DNA of 18,061 nucleotides from Chloroflexota bacterium (GTDB taxonomy: Bacteria > Chloroflexota > Dehalococcoidia > Lucifugimonadales > Australimonadaceae). The translations under genes and the position numbers were made by a program. The stretch spans positions 1-18,061 of the forward strand of contig JAPOOH010000272.1 in assembly GCA_026713505.1 (NCBI GenBank), given 5' to 3'. Shown piece by piece: positions 1 through 7,834 of this stretch. Under the pieces are notes generated by a model, which searched no databases, was not told the origin of the DNA, and was given only the letters and a program-made list of their open reading frames with translations. How positions within the stretch are numbered: the first letter of the stretch is position 1; each line of letters starts with the position of its first letter.

Positions 1-1
1 C

Positions 2-1120
2 AGCCCCGAGGACACGAAGCGCTACATCCACCACTACAACTTCCCCCCGTTCTCCACGGGTGAGGCGCGCCGCATGGGCACGGGTCGCCGGGAGATCGGT
101 CACGGCGCGCTTGCAGAGCGCGCTTTGGCGCCCGTCATCCCGGACGCGTCGGAGTTCCCGTACGCGTTCCGCGTCGTCTCAGAGGCGCTCGGCTCGAACG
201 GCAGCACCTCCATGGGGAGCGTCTGCGGCAGCACGATGGCCCTCATGGACGCCGGCGTGCCCATCACGCGGCCCGTCTCCGGTGTCGCGATGGGCTTGAT
301 GACCGACGATGAAGGCAACTTCCAGGTGCTGACGGACATCCAGGGCGTCGAGGACTTCTTCGGCGACATGGACTTCAAGGTCGCGGGCACCCGCGAGGGC
401 ATCACCGCCCTGCAGATGGACATCAAGGTCTCCGGCATCACGCAGGAGATATTCCGGCAGGCGCTCGCGCAGGCGAAGGAAGGACGCGCGTTCATCCTCA
501 ACCACATGCTCGGCACGCTCGCGGAGCCGAGAGAGGAACTGAACCCCAACGCGCCGCGCATGACCCGCGTGAGCATACCGGTCGACAAGATCGGCGCGCT
601 GATCGGCCCCGGCGGGAAGATGATCCGGAGCATCGTCGAGACCACCGGTGCGTCCGTCGACGTAGAGAACGACGGCGTCGTCACTATCGGTGCGTCGGAC
701 CAGGCCGCCGCAGAGCATGCCATCCGCATGATCGAGGGCCTCACGAAGGAAGTGGAGGTTGGCGAGCGGTATGACGGCAAGGTGACGCGGCTGATGAACT
801 TCGGCGCGTTCGTGGAGATCCTCCCCGGCAAGGAAGGCCTTGTGCACGTGAGCGAGCTCGACACCACGCGCGTCGAGTCCGTCGAGGCCGCTGTGAAGGT
901 GGGCGACGAACTGGAAGTAATGGTGGTGGAGATTGACCGGATGGGTCGTGTCAACCTCTCCCGCCGCGCGGTGCTCGAGAATCTCTCTCCGGAGGACGTG
1001 GCCAGCAGCCGCTCCAACGGACGCAGCAGCGGTGACCGCGGCCCTCGCGACCGGGGCGACCGCCGTGGCGGCGACCGGGACCGCGGGCCGCGTCGTCCGC
1101 GCGAGTTCGGGCGAAGATAG
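2..1120 (+). CDS. pnp: Polynucleotide phosphorylase, C-terminal part (5' end outside window)
   Basis: Polynucleotide phosphorylase degrades RNA 3'-to-5' with phosphate and is a core RNA-turnover enzyme of the cytoplasm. The frame is open from base 2, so only the last 372 residues are seen of a protein usually near 700. Visible residues 1-170 hold the second RNase PH domain, including the opening RYIHHYNFPPFSTGEARR block, the GSTMALMDAGVP block and the Asp-rich GDMDFKVAG segment (about 122-128) that carries the metal-binding aspartates in the family. A KH domain follows, with its GPGG loop at about 202-205, then an S1 domain at about 254-322 (NFGAFVEI, GLVHVSEL). The last 35 or so residues are a basic Arg/Gly/Asp-rich disordered tail, as often seen in bacterial PNPases and probably RNA-binding. 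The gene ends in TAG, 19 bases before a strong terminator hairpin. The identification is firm. Confidence 0.97.
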   Translation, partial: SPEDTKRYIHHYNFPPFSTGEARRMGTGRREIGHGALAERALAPVIPDASEFPYAFRVVSEALGSNGSTSMGSVCGSTMALMDAGVPITRPVSGVAMGLMTDDEGNFQVLTDIQGVEDFFGDMDFKVAGTREGITALQMDIKVSGITQEIFRQALAQAKEGRAFILNHMLGTLAEPREELNPNAPRMTRVSIPVDKIGALIGPGGKMIRSIVETTGASVDVENDGVVTIGASDQAAAEHAIRMIEGLTKEVEVGERYDGKVTRLMNFGAFVEILPGKEGLVHVSELDTTRVESVEAAVKVGDELEVMVVEIDRMGRVNLSRRAVLENLSPEDVASSRSNGRSSGDRGPRDRGDRRGGDRDRGPRRPREFGRR

Positions 1121-1139
1121 TCCACGACCGGAACATGTG

Positions 1140-1183
1140 AAAGAGGAGAGGCGCTGCGGTCCGCAGCGCCTCTCCTCTTTATT
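1140..1183 (+). terminator. Rho-independent-type terminator after pnp
   Basis: Bases 1140-1159 and 1161-1180 are exact reverse complements around a single T, giving a stem of about 19 bp with a 3-base loop (GTC). The right arm ends in CTCTTT followed by ATT, so the U-tract is short and partly inside the stem. The A-rich left foot pairs with that T-run, so the hairpin could also work for transcripts on the other strand. It sits 20 bases after the pnp stop and closes that gene. Confidence 0.85.
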
Positions 1184-1310
1184 GAGAACGCAAGACCAGT
1201 AGAACTGACGGCACAGGTAGATTGACCCGTAACTGATACTGACAATCGCACTGGATGCACGGTACTCGCGTGTATAGTCTTTCGGCACACACAGACGTGA
1301 GGAACGACCG
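1184..1310. other. Intergenic region with possible lipoprotein promoter
   Basis: This AT-richer gap between the pnp terminator and the lipoprotein gene holds no credible gene. A TATAGT hexamer at 1273-1278 is a plausible -10 element, about 33 bases before the GTG start. No good -35 box is seen 16-18 bases upstream of it. A TTGACC at 1222-1227 is too far away to pair with it. GTGAGGA at 1297-1303 is the likely Shine-Dalgarno for the following gene. Confidence 0.4.
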
Positions 1311-2747
1311 GTGAGGAAGGCCATAGTCTCGTTGCTGGCTGCGGCAGCAGCCGTAGTTGCGGTGTCCGGCGGATGCGCGTCGGACCCGACTCCAACGTCT
1401 CCACCGGCCGTCACTCCTACTCCGACGCCAACAGCGACAGCAACGCCAACACCAACGCCGGTCCCGCCCGCTCCGACCGTAACTCCGACACCTACACCCA
1501 CGCCAAGCCCTACCTCTACGCCAACGCCAACGGCCACCCCTGTTCCTGTTCCCACCAGCACACCGTCGCCTACCGTTACACCGACACCGACGCCGCCGGC
1601 GTCGCCTACCGCGACGCCAAGGCCCACGCCGACCCCGGACCCGTCGGTATCGCCCGACTACGCTCCGGGGCTGGAGTACGCGCGCGCCGAGAGGTTGGAG
1701 GGTGAGGACACCGCAAGGTACGCTGCGGCGTTCGTTCACGGGAAGTCGCTTGACCTGTCCGACGAGCATGCCGCCGCCTTCGCCGGTGGGGTCCTCTACT
1801 TTGCGATCATCGCGGAGGACGTCTTACTGGGCCGGGGTCGCTACGCGGACTACGACGCATACGCGCAGGAGCGGTACGTCGAACCGTTCGAGGAGGCGCT
1901 CGCCAACGGCGCATCTCCGGTAGAGGCGCTCGCTCAGGCTGACGAGGCGTTCCGCGTAGTCGGGAGGTGGTGGCCGGTCCTGGGACGTCCCTACGAGGGC
2001 GGGCTCGCCGAAGATTACGCGAAGGCATTAGCGCGGACGGATGAGGTAGGGCTGGCCGCCCACCAGTATGCCGCCTTCTACGCGGCGAACAGGTACATCG
2101 GCTACACGGAGGAGCATTCTGACGAGGCGGGCAGCATCATCGCCCGGGCGTACCGTGAGTCCGACCAGCGGGACGCGCAGTTGCGCATCAAGTACGCATC
2201 GGCCTACCTGTTGGGCTACCAGCATGCGCACCAGACCCACGAGTTCGAGGACGAGAGCAAGGACCACCGCTGGGCGGACACGTACGCCGATGCGTTCGTG
2301 GTGGGATGGCTCCGCGCCACGAACAGGAGGTGGCTGGACGCCAATAACGTGTCGTTCGACTACGCCTCCTTCGTCGCTCACGCGAATGTCGACTGGGGGT
2401 ACCCGCAGCAAGAGGCCGGCCTGCGCGCGGAAGCTTACCTGCGCGGCTCCTACGAGGCGTTCCTGCTCGACTTCGACGTGACCGGCGACGATTATTACGA
2501 CTACGCGCGGGAGTACTACCTGGCGTACTACGACTGGGCCTTCGAGCGGGGCTGGAACCAGGAGCGCGCGCACGTCTACGCGACGGCGTACGCGGGTCAG
2601 CGGCTCGACGACGCATCGGAAGAGGACGCTGCGGCGTACGCGAAGGCCTACGAGCGCGCCTACGTGGCGGCACGCGCCGACGGCCAGGGCGAGGAAGAAG
2701 CGCACGAGACCGCGTTTGCTGCTGCAGAGGCGAAAACAGCCGGATAA
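1311..2747 (+). CDS. Predicted lipoprotein: Pro/Thr stalk plus Tyr/Ala-repeat head
   Basis: I recognise no family for this 478-residue protein. Residues 1-22 are a lipoprotein signal peptide: basic start MRK, an Ala/Val core, then SGGC with Cys22 as the probable lipidated residue. Residues 24-115 are a low-complexity Pro/Thr/Ser stalk that would hold the head away from the membrane. The head (about 116-478) is acidic and aromatic-rich and has many degenerate copies of a [Y/H]A-x-A-[Y/F]-x-x-G motif, for example near 137, 152, 252, 294, 324, 398, 422 and 442. It is probably a helical repeat domain outside the cytoplasm. The GTG start is chosen because GTGAGGA lies 7 bases upstream and the signal peptide begins there. 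It appears to be a single-gene unit behind the pnp terminator. The coding call is secure; the function is unknown. Confidence 0.85.
   Translation: MRKAIVSLLAAAAAVVAVSGGCASDPTPTSPPAVTPTPTPTATATPTPTPVPPAPTVTPTPTPTPSPTSTPTPTATPVPVPTSTPSPTVTPTPTPPASPTATPRPTPTPDPSVSPDYAPGLEYARAERLEGEDTARYAAAFVHGKSLDLSDEHAAAFAGGVLYFAIIAEDVLLGRGRYADYDAYAQERYVEPFEEALANGASPVEALAQADEAFRVVGRWWPVLGRPYEGGLAEDYAKALARTDEVGLAAHQYAAFYAANRYIGYTEEHSDEAGSIIARAYRESDQRDAQLRIKYASAYLLGYQHAHQTHEFEDESKDHRWADTYADAFVVGWLRATNRRWLDANNVSFDYASFVAHANVDWGYPQQEAGLRAEAYLRGSYEAFLLDFDVTGDDYYDYAREYYLAYYDWAFERGWNQERAHVYATAYAGQRLDDASEEDAAAYAKAYERAYVAARADGQGEEEAHETAFAAAEAKTAG
1380..1650 (+). repeat. Pro/Thr codon repeat encoding the lipoprotein stalk
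   Basis: This stretch is a degenerate 6-base periodic repeat of the ACG-CCN / ACN-CCG type that codes for alternating Thr and Pro. It is coding low complexity, not an intergenic satellite. The changing third bases suggest selection at the protein level. Such tracts can gain or lose units by replication slippage, so stalk length may vary between strains. Confidence 0.8.
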
Positions 2748-2773
2748 ACCGTGCGCACTCGTTCCTGCGCCGT

Positions 2774-2788
2774 TGCTACCATAGCGTC
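2774..2788 (+). promoter_or_regulatory. Candidate extended -10 element for a leaderless transcript
   Basis: TGC followed by TACCAT (2777-2782) resembles an extended -10 element. Only six bases separate it from the ATG at 2789, which would put the transcription start at or next to the start codon. No Shine-Dalgarno is present in the 20 bases before the ATG, which fits a leaderless mRNA. No convincing -35 box is seen. Confidence 0.35.
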
Positions 2789-3088
2789 ATGGCTTTCCTT
2801 AAACGTCTCGTCATCTGGACCGTCATGGCCGTCCCGCTCGGCATGGCTATCGGAGCGGTCGTCTCCTTGACGTGGGGCCCGGACTCCGACATCGACCGCG
2901 CCACCGCCGGGTTCAACGGCGCCGTCGCGGGCTTCTGGCTCGGCCTCATCGGCGCAGTCGCAGCCGCGGCGACGACGCGCATCGCGCGGGAGCCGCTCCG
3001 CCGCGCGGGCGGCTCGGAGTGCCACACCGGCGGGGTTATCGTGTTCGGCCTGTTGGCGGTAGGGCTCTGGCTGCTGACGCTGGCCTGA
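2789..3088 (+). CDS. Small integral membrane protein, unknown function
   Basis: The 99-residue product has three hydrophobic segments at about residues 8-28, 47-62 and 81-98. A polar loop (DSDIDR) lies between the first two and a basic, Cys-containing loop (IAREPLRRAGGSECHTGG) between the last two. I recognise no family. It is probably an inner-membrane protein with the basic loop inside the cell. No ribosome binding site precedes the ATG, so the start rests on the hydrophobic N-terminus and a possible leaderless promoter. It is convergent with dapA, 65 bases from that gene's stop. Coding is likely but not certain, given the short length. Confidence 0.65.
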   Translation: MAFLKRLVIWTVMAVPLGMAIGAVVSLTWGPDSDIDRATAGFNGAVAGFWLGLIGAVAAAATTRIAREPLRRAGGSECHTGGVIVFGLLAVGLWLLTLA

Positions 3089-3153
3089 GCCAGCCGCGGA
3101 GAGTCGTATCAGCGGAGGCAGGAACCCCGCAGCCCCGGTGCGCCGGGAGAGGG

Positions 3154-4059
3154 TTACGCAGCCGCGCCTACGGGCAGGTCGACCTCGTACTGCGCCAGCA
3201 TCGCGTCCAGGGACGCGGCGGTCTTCTCGTCCGCCTCGACGAGCGGCAGCCGGAGCCCGCCGACGTTGAAGCCCGCCCGGTTCAGGCAGTACTTGACCGG
3301 TATGGGGTTCGAGACGACGAAGAGGCCCGACGATATCGGCAGTTGCCGCTTGTGCTCCGCCGCAGCCGCGGCGAGGTCGCCCGCCACTGTGAGCTCGATG
3401 AGCCGTTTGATCTGCTGCCCGATAAGGTGCGACGCCACGCTGACGACGCCCCATCCGCCGAGACTCACGACTGCGAACGTGTCGCTGTCGTTGCCGCTCC
3501 ATACGTGGAAGTCGTCCGGGGCGTCGCGGATGATGGCGGCGATCTGGGCGAGGTCGCCGGACGCCTCCTTCGTGCCGACGATGTTGGGGACGTCGTTCGC
3601 GAGCCGCAGGGTTGTCTCCGCGGTCATGTTGACGATGGTGCGGCTCGGCACGTTGTAGAGGATGCAGGGCAGGGACGTGCTCTCCGCGACGGCCCTGAAG
3701 TGGCGATACAGCCCCTCCTGCGTCGGCTTGTTGTAGTAGGGCACGACCAGCAGTTGTGCGTCCGCGCCGGCCTCTTCCGCCATACGGGCCAGCTTGATCG
3801 TCTCGCCGGTGCCGTTGGTGCCGGAGCCTGCGACGACGGTGGCGGAGCCGCCCACCGCCTCCTTCACCTCCGTCCAGAGGCGCAGGTTCTCTTCGTGAGC
3901 GAGCGATGGGTTCTCGCCCGTGGTGCCGGTGACGACGAGGCCGTCGCTGCCGGACGTCACGAGCGCCTGGGCGAGACGCCGCGCCTGCCCGTAGTCGATC
4001 TCCATCGCCGCGTCGAACGGCGTGACCATCGCTGTGATGAGACGGCCTATGTCGGTCAT
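3154..4059 (-). CDS. dapA: 4-Hydroxy-tetrahydrodipicolinate synthase
   Basis: DapA condenses pyruvate with aspartate semialdehyde, the first committed step of the diaminopimelate/lysine pathway in the cytoplasm. The 301 residues match the usual length of about 290-300 and form one TIM barrel. Key residues are visible: GTTGE at 45-49 (Thr46/Thr47), Tyr135 and Arg140 in YNVPSR, and the Schiff-base Lys164 in GTKEASG. These correspond to E. coli Thr44/45, Tyr133, Arg138 and Lys161. The ATG start has GGAGGAGG just upstream on the minus strand. A TAGAAT hexamer about 35 bases upstream may be its -10. No other lysine genes are near, so it looks monocistronic. Related N-acetylneuraminate lyases share the fold, but YNVPSRT and the overall match favour DapA. 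Confidence 0.93.
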   Translation of the reverse strand: MTDIGRLITAMVTPFDAAMEIDYGQARRLAQALVTSGSDGLVVTGTTGENPSLAHEENLRLWTEVKEAVGGSATVVAGSGTNGTGETIKLARMAEEAGADAQLLVVPYYNKPTQEGLYRHFRAVAESTSLPCILYNVPSRTIVNMTAETTLRLANDVPNIVGTKEASGDLAQIAAIIRDAPDDFHVWSGNDSDTFAVVSLGGWGVVSVASHLIGQQIKRLIELTVAGDLAAAAAEHKRQLPISSGLFVVSNPIPVKYCLNRAGFNVGGLRLPLVEADEKTAASLDAMLAQYEVDLPVGAAA

Positions 4060-4093
4060 GCCCCGCCTCCTCCCGAAGGGGTCTGCACTACGG

Positions 4094-4099
4094 ATTCTA
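4094..4099 (-). promoter_or_regulatory. Possible -10 element for dapA
   Basis: On the minus strand this reads TAGAAT, one or two changes from TATAAT. It lies 34 bases before the dapA ATG and leaves room for the strong GGAGGAGG ribosome binding site. No matching -35 box is clear. The 113-base gap between dapA and the nuclease gene must hold both divergent promoters. A TATAGC at 4150-4155 on the plus strand is the counterpart candidate. Confidence 0.3.
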
Positions 4100-4172
4100 C
4101 CTGACGGCGCAACGGGGAGTGGGAGGCCTCCGCTTGCGCGGGGGCCGGATATAGCAGACCATCCATCCCGCC

Positions 4173-5369
4173 ATGGCGCTCGACCTGACCAAGACTGCCG
4201 GACAACTGTACACGGCGATGCCGTCCATGCGGGAGCAGTGGGGCTCGCACCAGCGGGCGCTGGAGCACGCCGCCGGACACTTCGCGACCGCCGACCCGCA
4301 CGAAACGGAGGACCGCCGTGCGACCGGCAAGGCGACGTGGCTCGTCGCGCGGCTGGACGGCGCCCTCCGGGGCGGCTTCGCGCCGCCGCCGTTGCCGGTT
4401 GACCACGTGGTCGTCGCGGTGGACGGCTCGCACGTGGACGTGGACCGCCATGCGGCGGCCCGCTGCTTTCTCATCAACATCGGCTACGTCACGCTCCGCT
4501 ACGGCGAGGTCCCGCACGCGGAACTGCGCAGCGAGCCGCTTCTGTGCGCCGACGAGGAGTCGCTTGCGCTGCGCGACCGTCGCGGTGTCCGGGAGGCGAA
4601 CATCGAGGGCTCGCTGCTGGGTATGCACCGCGCGGTGATGGAGATCGAGGCCCTGGCAGACGTGGTCGCGCGCGCGCCGGAAGGGCTGCCGGTGCTCGGC
4701 CTGCTGGACGGCACGCTCGCGCTGTGGGGACTGACCGGAGGCCTGGACTTCGTGCGCGAGGAGCTGGTGGACCGCCGTCTCGTCGATGCGATGGACCGGC
4801 TGCGTTCGGAGTCGCAGCGGCGCACGCTCGCGATCGCGAGCCACATCAGCCGCCCGCGCAGCGCGGAGGTCGTGAACGCGATCCGCATCTCCCGCGAGGT
4901 GTGCGGCCACGAGACGGTGAACTGCGACGTCAACTGCGGGCAGCTGCGGCGCGGCGACCGCAACTGCGACGTGGTTGGCGGCGTCACGGATGCCGCGCTC
5001 TTCGCGCGGGAGCTGGAGCCGGGAGAGCGCTCGGCGCTCTTCCACAGCGCGTCGAGCATCGTGACCGAGCACTACGGCGACCACCAGGTGTGCTTCTTCT
5101 ACGTGAACGTAGGGGAGGAGATTGCGCGTATGGAGATGCCCGCGTGGACGAGCGCAGACGGTATCGGGCTGGCGCACGCGGCGCTGCTCGCGCAGACGGC
5201 GAAGGGGCACGGCTACCCGCTCGCGTTGCAGGAGGCGCATGAGCAGGCGGTGATCAACGGGGCGGACCGCGAGTACTTCGCGCGGCTGCTGTACGAGACG
5301 GTATCGTCGGAGCGGCTGACCGGCCCGCCATCACAGGAGGCGCGCAGCAAACGGACGCGGTTCGTGTAA
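4173..5369 (+). CDS. NurA-domain nuclease
   Basis: This 398-residue protein looks like a bacterial NurA-family nuclease. NurA proteins are Mn-dependent exo/endonucleases that in archaea act with the HerA translocase in DNA end resection. Visible motifs are VDGSHV at 83-88 (catalytic Asp84), LLDGTL at 177-182 (Asp179), VGGVTDAALF near 268-277, the FFYVNVGEEIARMEMP strand block near 308-323, and GYPLALQEAHEQAV near 347-360 with His356. The basic tail RSKRTRF is also typical. Four cysteines at 244, 251, 255 and 265 form a compact C-x6-C-x3-C-x9-C cluster that may bind a metal. No HerA gene is in the window. No clear Shine-Dalgarno precedes the ATG. The family call is fairly confident; the in vivo role is inferred. 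Confidence 0.82.
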   Translation: MALDLTKTAGQLYTAMPSMREQWGSHQRALEHAAGHFATADPHETEDRRATGKATWLVARLDGALRGGFAPPPLPVDHVVVAVDGSHVDVDRHAAARCFLINIGYVTLRYGEVPHAELRSEPLLCADEESLALRDRRGVREANIEGSLLGMHRAVMEIEALADVVARAPEGLPVLGLLDGTLALWGLTGGLDFVREELVDRRLVDAMDRLRSESQRRTLAIASHISRPRSAEVVNAIRISREVCGHETVNCDVNCGQLRRGDRNCDVVGGVTDAALFARELEPGERSALFHSASSIVTEHYGDHQVCFFYVNVGEEIARMEMPAWTSADGIGLAHAALLAQTAKGHGYPLALQEAHEQAVINGADREYFARLLYETVSSERLTGPPSQEARSKRTRFV

Positions 5370-5400
5370 GCCGCGGCCCGGGTGCAGACATTCGAGACAT

Positions 5401-5408
5401 GGGAGGAG
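5401..5408 (+). promoter_or_regulatory. Ribosome binding site deciding the amidohydrolase start
   Basis: GGGAGGAG lies five bases before the ATG at 5414. An in-frame ATG at 5399 overlaps this site and has no Shine-Dalgarno of its own, so 5414 is preferred. Confidence 0.75.
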
Positions 5409-5413
5409 CGCAG

Positions 5414-6538
5414 ATGGCGCGGAACGGCTACAAGGTGATGGACTCGGACATGCACATCGTGGAACCGTCGGACATGTTCGACAAGTATCTGGACGCGCGG
5501 TTCGCCGACCAGGCGCCGCGCATCTCCCGCGCGCCCGGCAAGCGGGTGGGAGTGTTCCTGTTCGACGGCGAGCGGCTGCCGACCTGCGACGTGGACAACC
5601 CCCACCGCATGCAGGGCATGACCAATCGCACGGACGCCGCCACCCGCCCGATGCGCGAGCGCGGCTACGACGGCCCGTCGCAGTTGGAGGCGATGGACAT
5701 GGAGGGCATAGACATAGCGGTCATGTACCCCACGGTCTGCCTCTACGTGCCGAATGGGCTTGACGACGTTGACGGTCCGCTGTCGGCTGCGGTCTGCCGC
5801 GCCTACAACAACTGGCTGTACGACTTCTGCCAGACAGACCCGGCCCGGATGAAGGTCGCGGCGATGGTGCCGCAGCACGACCCGAAAGAGGCGGTGAAGG
5901 AGGCGCGCCGCGCCGTGAACGAGCTGGGCGCGGTGGGCATCTACATGCGCCCCAACTTTGTGAATGGCGTGACGTTCCACAGCGCGGACTACGCGGAGCT
6001 CTGGGCGACGCTGGAAGAGCTGAACGTCCCGGTGGGCTTCCACGAGGGTACTGGCTCCGCCTACCACCAGGACGGCTCCGAGTTCGCCAACAACCGGCTC
6101 ATGCTGCACGCCTGCTCCCACCCCATCGGCATGATGAAGGCGATGATCAGCATGGTGTGCGGCGGCGTATTCGAGAGCTTCCCCGGACTGCGCGCCGCGT
6201 ACCTGGAGGCGAACGCGGGCTGGGTGCCGTTCTGGCTCGGGCGCATGGACCGCGACTATTCGCTCTACCGCGACTGGGACGCGCCGTTCCTGACGCGCCT
6301 CCCCAGCGCGTACTTCGCGAGCAACTGCTACGTCGGCACTGAGGCGGACGAGGCCGAGCTGCGTTACACGGTCGATGCCGTTGGTGCAACCAACATCGTT
6401 TTCTCTTCCGACTACCCGCACCACGATTCCGAGTTCCCGGAGTCCGTGAAGGAGTTCCTGGGCCACGACGACCTGGCGGACGAGGTGAAGCGGAGCATCC
6501 TCTGGGACAACTGCGCCAGGCTCTACGCCCTCGACTAG
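5414..6538 (+). CDS. Amidohydrolase family protein (amidohydrolase 2 / ACMSD-like)
   Basis: The 374-residue protein belongs to the metal-dependent amidohydrolase 2 group, whose members hydrolyse or decarboxylate small organic acids. With the start at 5414, the N-terminal metal motif is D12-M-H14 in DSDMHIVEP. GFHEG at 209-212 supplies His210, HACSHPIGMM at 232-241 supplies further histidines, and FSSDYPHHD at 330-338 supplies the conserved Asp333 near the C-terminus. The order and spacing are those of a TIM-barrel amidohydrolase, and the length is normal. The substrate cannot be read from the sequence. The MFS transporter 23 bases downstream, with its own ribosome site, suggests that a substrate is imported or a product exported. 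The gene lies 44 bases after the nuclease gene, and co-transcription with that gene is possible but not shown. Confidence 0.85.
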   Translation: MARNGYKVMDSDMHIVEPSDMFDKYLDARFADQAPRISRAPGKRVGVFLFDGERLPTCDVDNPHRMQGMTNRTDAATRPMRERGYDGPSQLEAMDMEGIDIAVMYPTVCLYVPNGLDDVDGPLSAAVCRAYNNWLYDFCQTDPARMKVAAMVPQHDPKEAVKEARRAVNELGAVGIYMRPNFVNGVTFHSADYAELWATLEELNVPVGFHEGTGSAYHQDGSEFANNRLMLHACSHPIGMMKAMISMVCGGVFESFPGLRAAYLEANAGWVPFWLGRMDRDYSLYRDWDAPFLTRLPSAYFASNCYVGTEADEAELRYTVDAVGATNIVFSSDYPHHDSEFPESVKEFLGHDDLADEVKRSILWDNCARLYALD

Positions 6539-6561
6539 GGTAAGCGGGTAGGAGGACACGT

Positions 6562-7815
6562 ATGGCGGCGCTCTTTCCCGCCTGGATCACGCGGGACGCC
6601 GCGCTCATCATCGCGGCGCGGGCGTTGCACACGTTTTCGCAGGGCCTCCTGGCCGTGCTGCTGGCCGTGTACCTGAGGGAGCAGCTCGGACTGGCCGTGT
6701 TCCTGGTGGGGCTGTTCTTCAGCCTGGGGTTCGCGAGTACGGCGGCCTTCTCGTTCCTCTCCACGTTCGTCAGCGAGCGCGTCGGGCGGCGCAAGCTCAT
6801 GGTCTCCTACTCGTTGATAACGCTTGCCGGAAGCGCCGGGCTCGCCCTCAGCTCAAACCCGGCTGCGCTGGTGGTGTTCGCGTTCATCGGCTCGTTCAAC
6901 GGCGCAGCGGGCAACGTCGGGCCGACGCAGTCGCTCGAGCAGGCGGCGGTGGCGGGGGTTGTCGAACCGTCGCGCCGCACGGAGCTCTTTGCGCTGTACC
7001 GCGTGGCCGCGGCGACCGCCGGTGCGCTGGGGGCGTTGGCTGCGGGCCTGCCCATTGCGCTGCAGTCGCTCGAGGGCGTGAGCGAGCCGGCGTCCTTCCG
7101 CATCGTGCTGTGGGGACTGGTGGGACTGCGCCTGGTGATAACGCTGCTGTTCATGCTGCTCTCCGACAAGGTGGAAGCCGAGCAAGGGCGGCGCGAGTGG
7201 GTGAACCCGGTGCGGCTCCCGTCCAGCGGCAGGATATTCACGCTTTCGGGGCTGTTCAGCCTGGACCAGCTTGCGGGGGCCATCATCGTGCGCGGCCTGC
7301 TGGCGCTCTGGTTCAGCGAGCGGTTCGGACTGGACCTCGCGTCGCTGGGAGTGCTCTTCTTCGTTGCGCAGGTCGTGGGCGTGGCGTCGCTCTGGGTGGC
7401 GGGAAAGATCGCGAATCGGATCGGCCTCATCAACACGATGTCGCTGGCGCACTTGCCATCCGGGCTGTTGTTGTTGGCAGTAGCGTTCTCGCCGTGGGCG
7501 TGGCTGGCAGTGACGTTCCTGCTGGTCAGGGCCTTGTTCGACCAGATAGACGTGCCTGCCCGGGACTCCTACATCATGTCCGTGGTGCAGCCGCACGAAC
7601 GGGTGGCGATGGGAAGCATCCACATCGTGGGACGCTCTATCTCCGGCACGATCGGCCCGACGCTTTCCACGGGCGTGCTTCAGGCGATCGCCCTCAGCGC
7701 GCCGCTCGTCGGTTCCGCGCTGGTGAAGGTGACGTACACGCTGTCGCTCTACTTCATGTTCAGGAACGTGAAGGCGCCGCAGGAGATGCGCGCCGCCGAG
7801 CGCAGGGAGGAGTAG
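6562..7815 (+). CDS. Major facilitator superfamily transporter
   Basis: This 417-residue membrane protein has about 12 hydrophobic segments in two six-helix halves. The halves are joined by a charged loop near residues 195-220 (DKVEAEQGRREWVNPVR). The loop after helix 2 carries SERVGRRK, a form of the MFS motif A. LFDQIDVPARDSYIMSVV in the second half is the conserved region seen in related permeases and drug-efflux-like MFS proteins. It probably moves a small molecule by proton-coupled transport; direction and substrate are unknown. The start ATG follows GGAGGA by about six bases and lies 23 bases after the amidohydrolase stop, so the two are likely one unit. It converges with the next gene, with only 19 bases between stops and no strong terminator. 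Confidence 0.87.
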   Translation: MAALFPAWITRDAALIIAARALHTFSQGLLAVLLAVYLREQLGLAVFLVGLFFSLGFASTAAFSFLSTFVSERVGRRKLMVSYSLITLAGSAGLALSSNPAALVVFAFIGSFNGAAGNVGPTQSLEQAAVAGVVEPSRRTELFALYRVAAATAGALGALAAGLPIALQSLEGVSEPASFRIVLWGLVGLRLVITLLFMLLSDKVEAEQGRREWVNPVRLPSSGRIFTLSGLFSLDQLAGAIIVRGLLALWFSERFGLDLASLGVLFFVAQVVGVASLWVAGKIANRIGLINTMSLAHLPSGLLLLAVAFSPWAWLAVTFLLVRALFDQIDVPARDSYIMSVVQPHERVAMGSIHIVGRSISGTIGPTLSTGVLQAIALSAPLVGSALVKVTYTLSLYFMFRNVKAPQEMRAAERREE

Positions 7816-7834
7816 GCCGGGTAACCGGGGCGGG

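Noticed and set aside
179..1627. 482-residue minus-strand frame with Val/Gly repeats
   Set aside because: The GVGVGV stretch is the reverse complement of the Thr/Pro codons of the lipoprotein stalk, and the rest is opposite pnp and crosses its terminator.
1380..1650. CRISPR-like or satellite repeat
   Set aside because: The periodicity is only 6 bases, with no spacers, and it translates cleanly to a Thr/Pro stalk in frame with a signal peptide.
2872..4104. 410-residue plus-strand frame
   Set aside because: It overlaps the small membrane protein and is antisense to dapA, whose catalytic residues are all present.
4056..5240. 394-residue minus-strand frame opposite the NurA gene
   Set aside because: Its Arg/His/Ala-rich product shows no motif, while the plus strand carries NurA signature blocks.
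5213..6559. 448-residue minus-strand frame opposite the amidohydrolase
   Set aside because: The plus-strand gene has metal-binding motifs and a strong ribosome site; the minus frame is a composition shadow.
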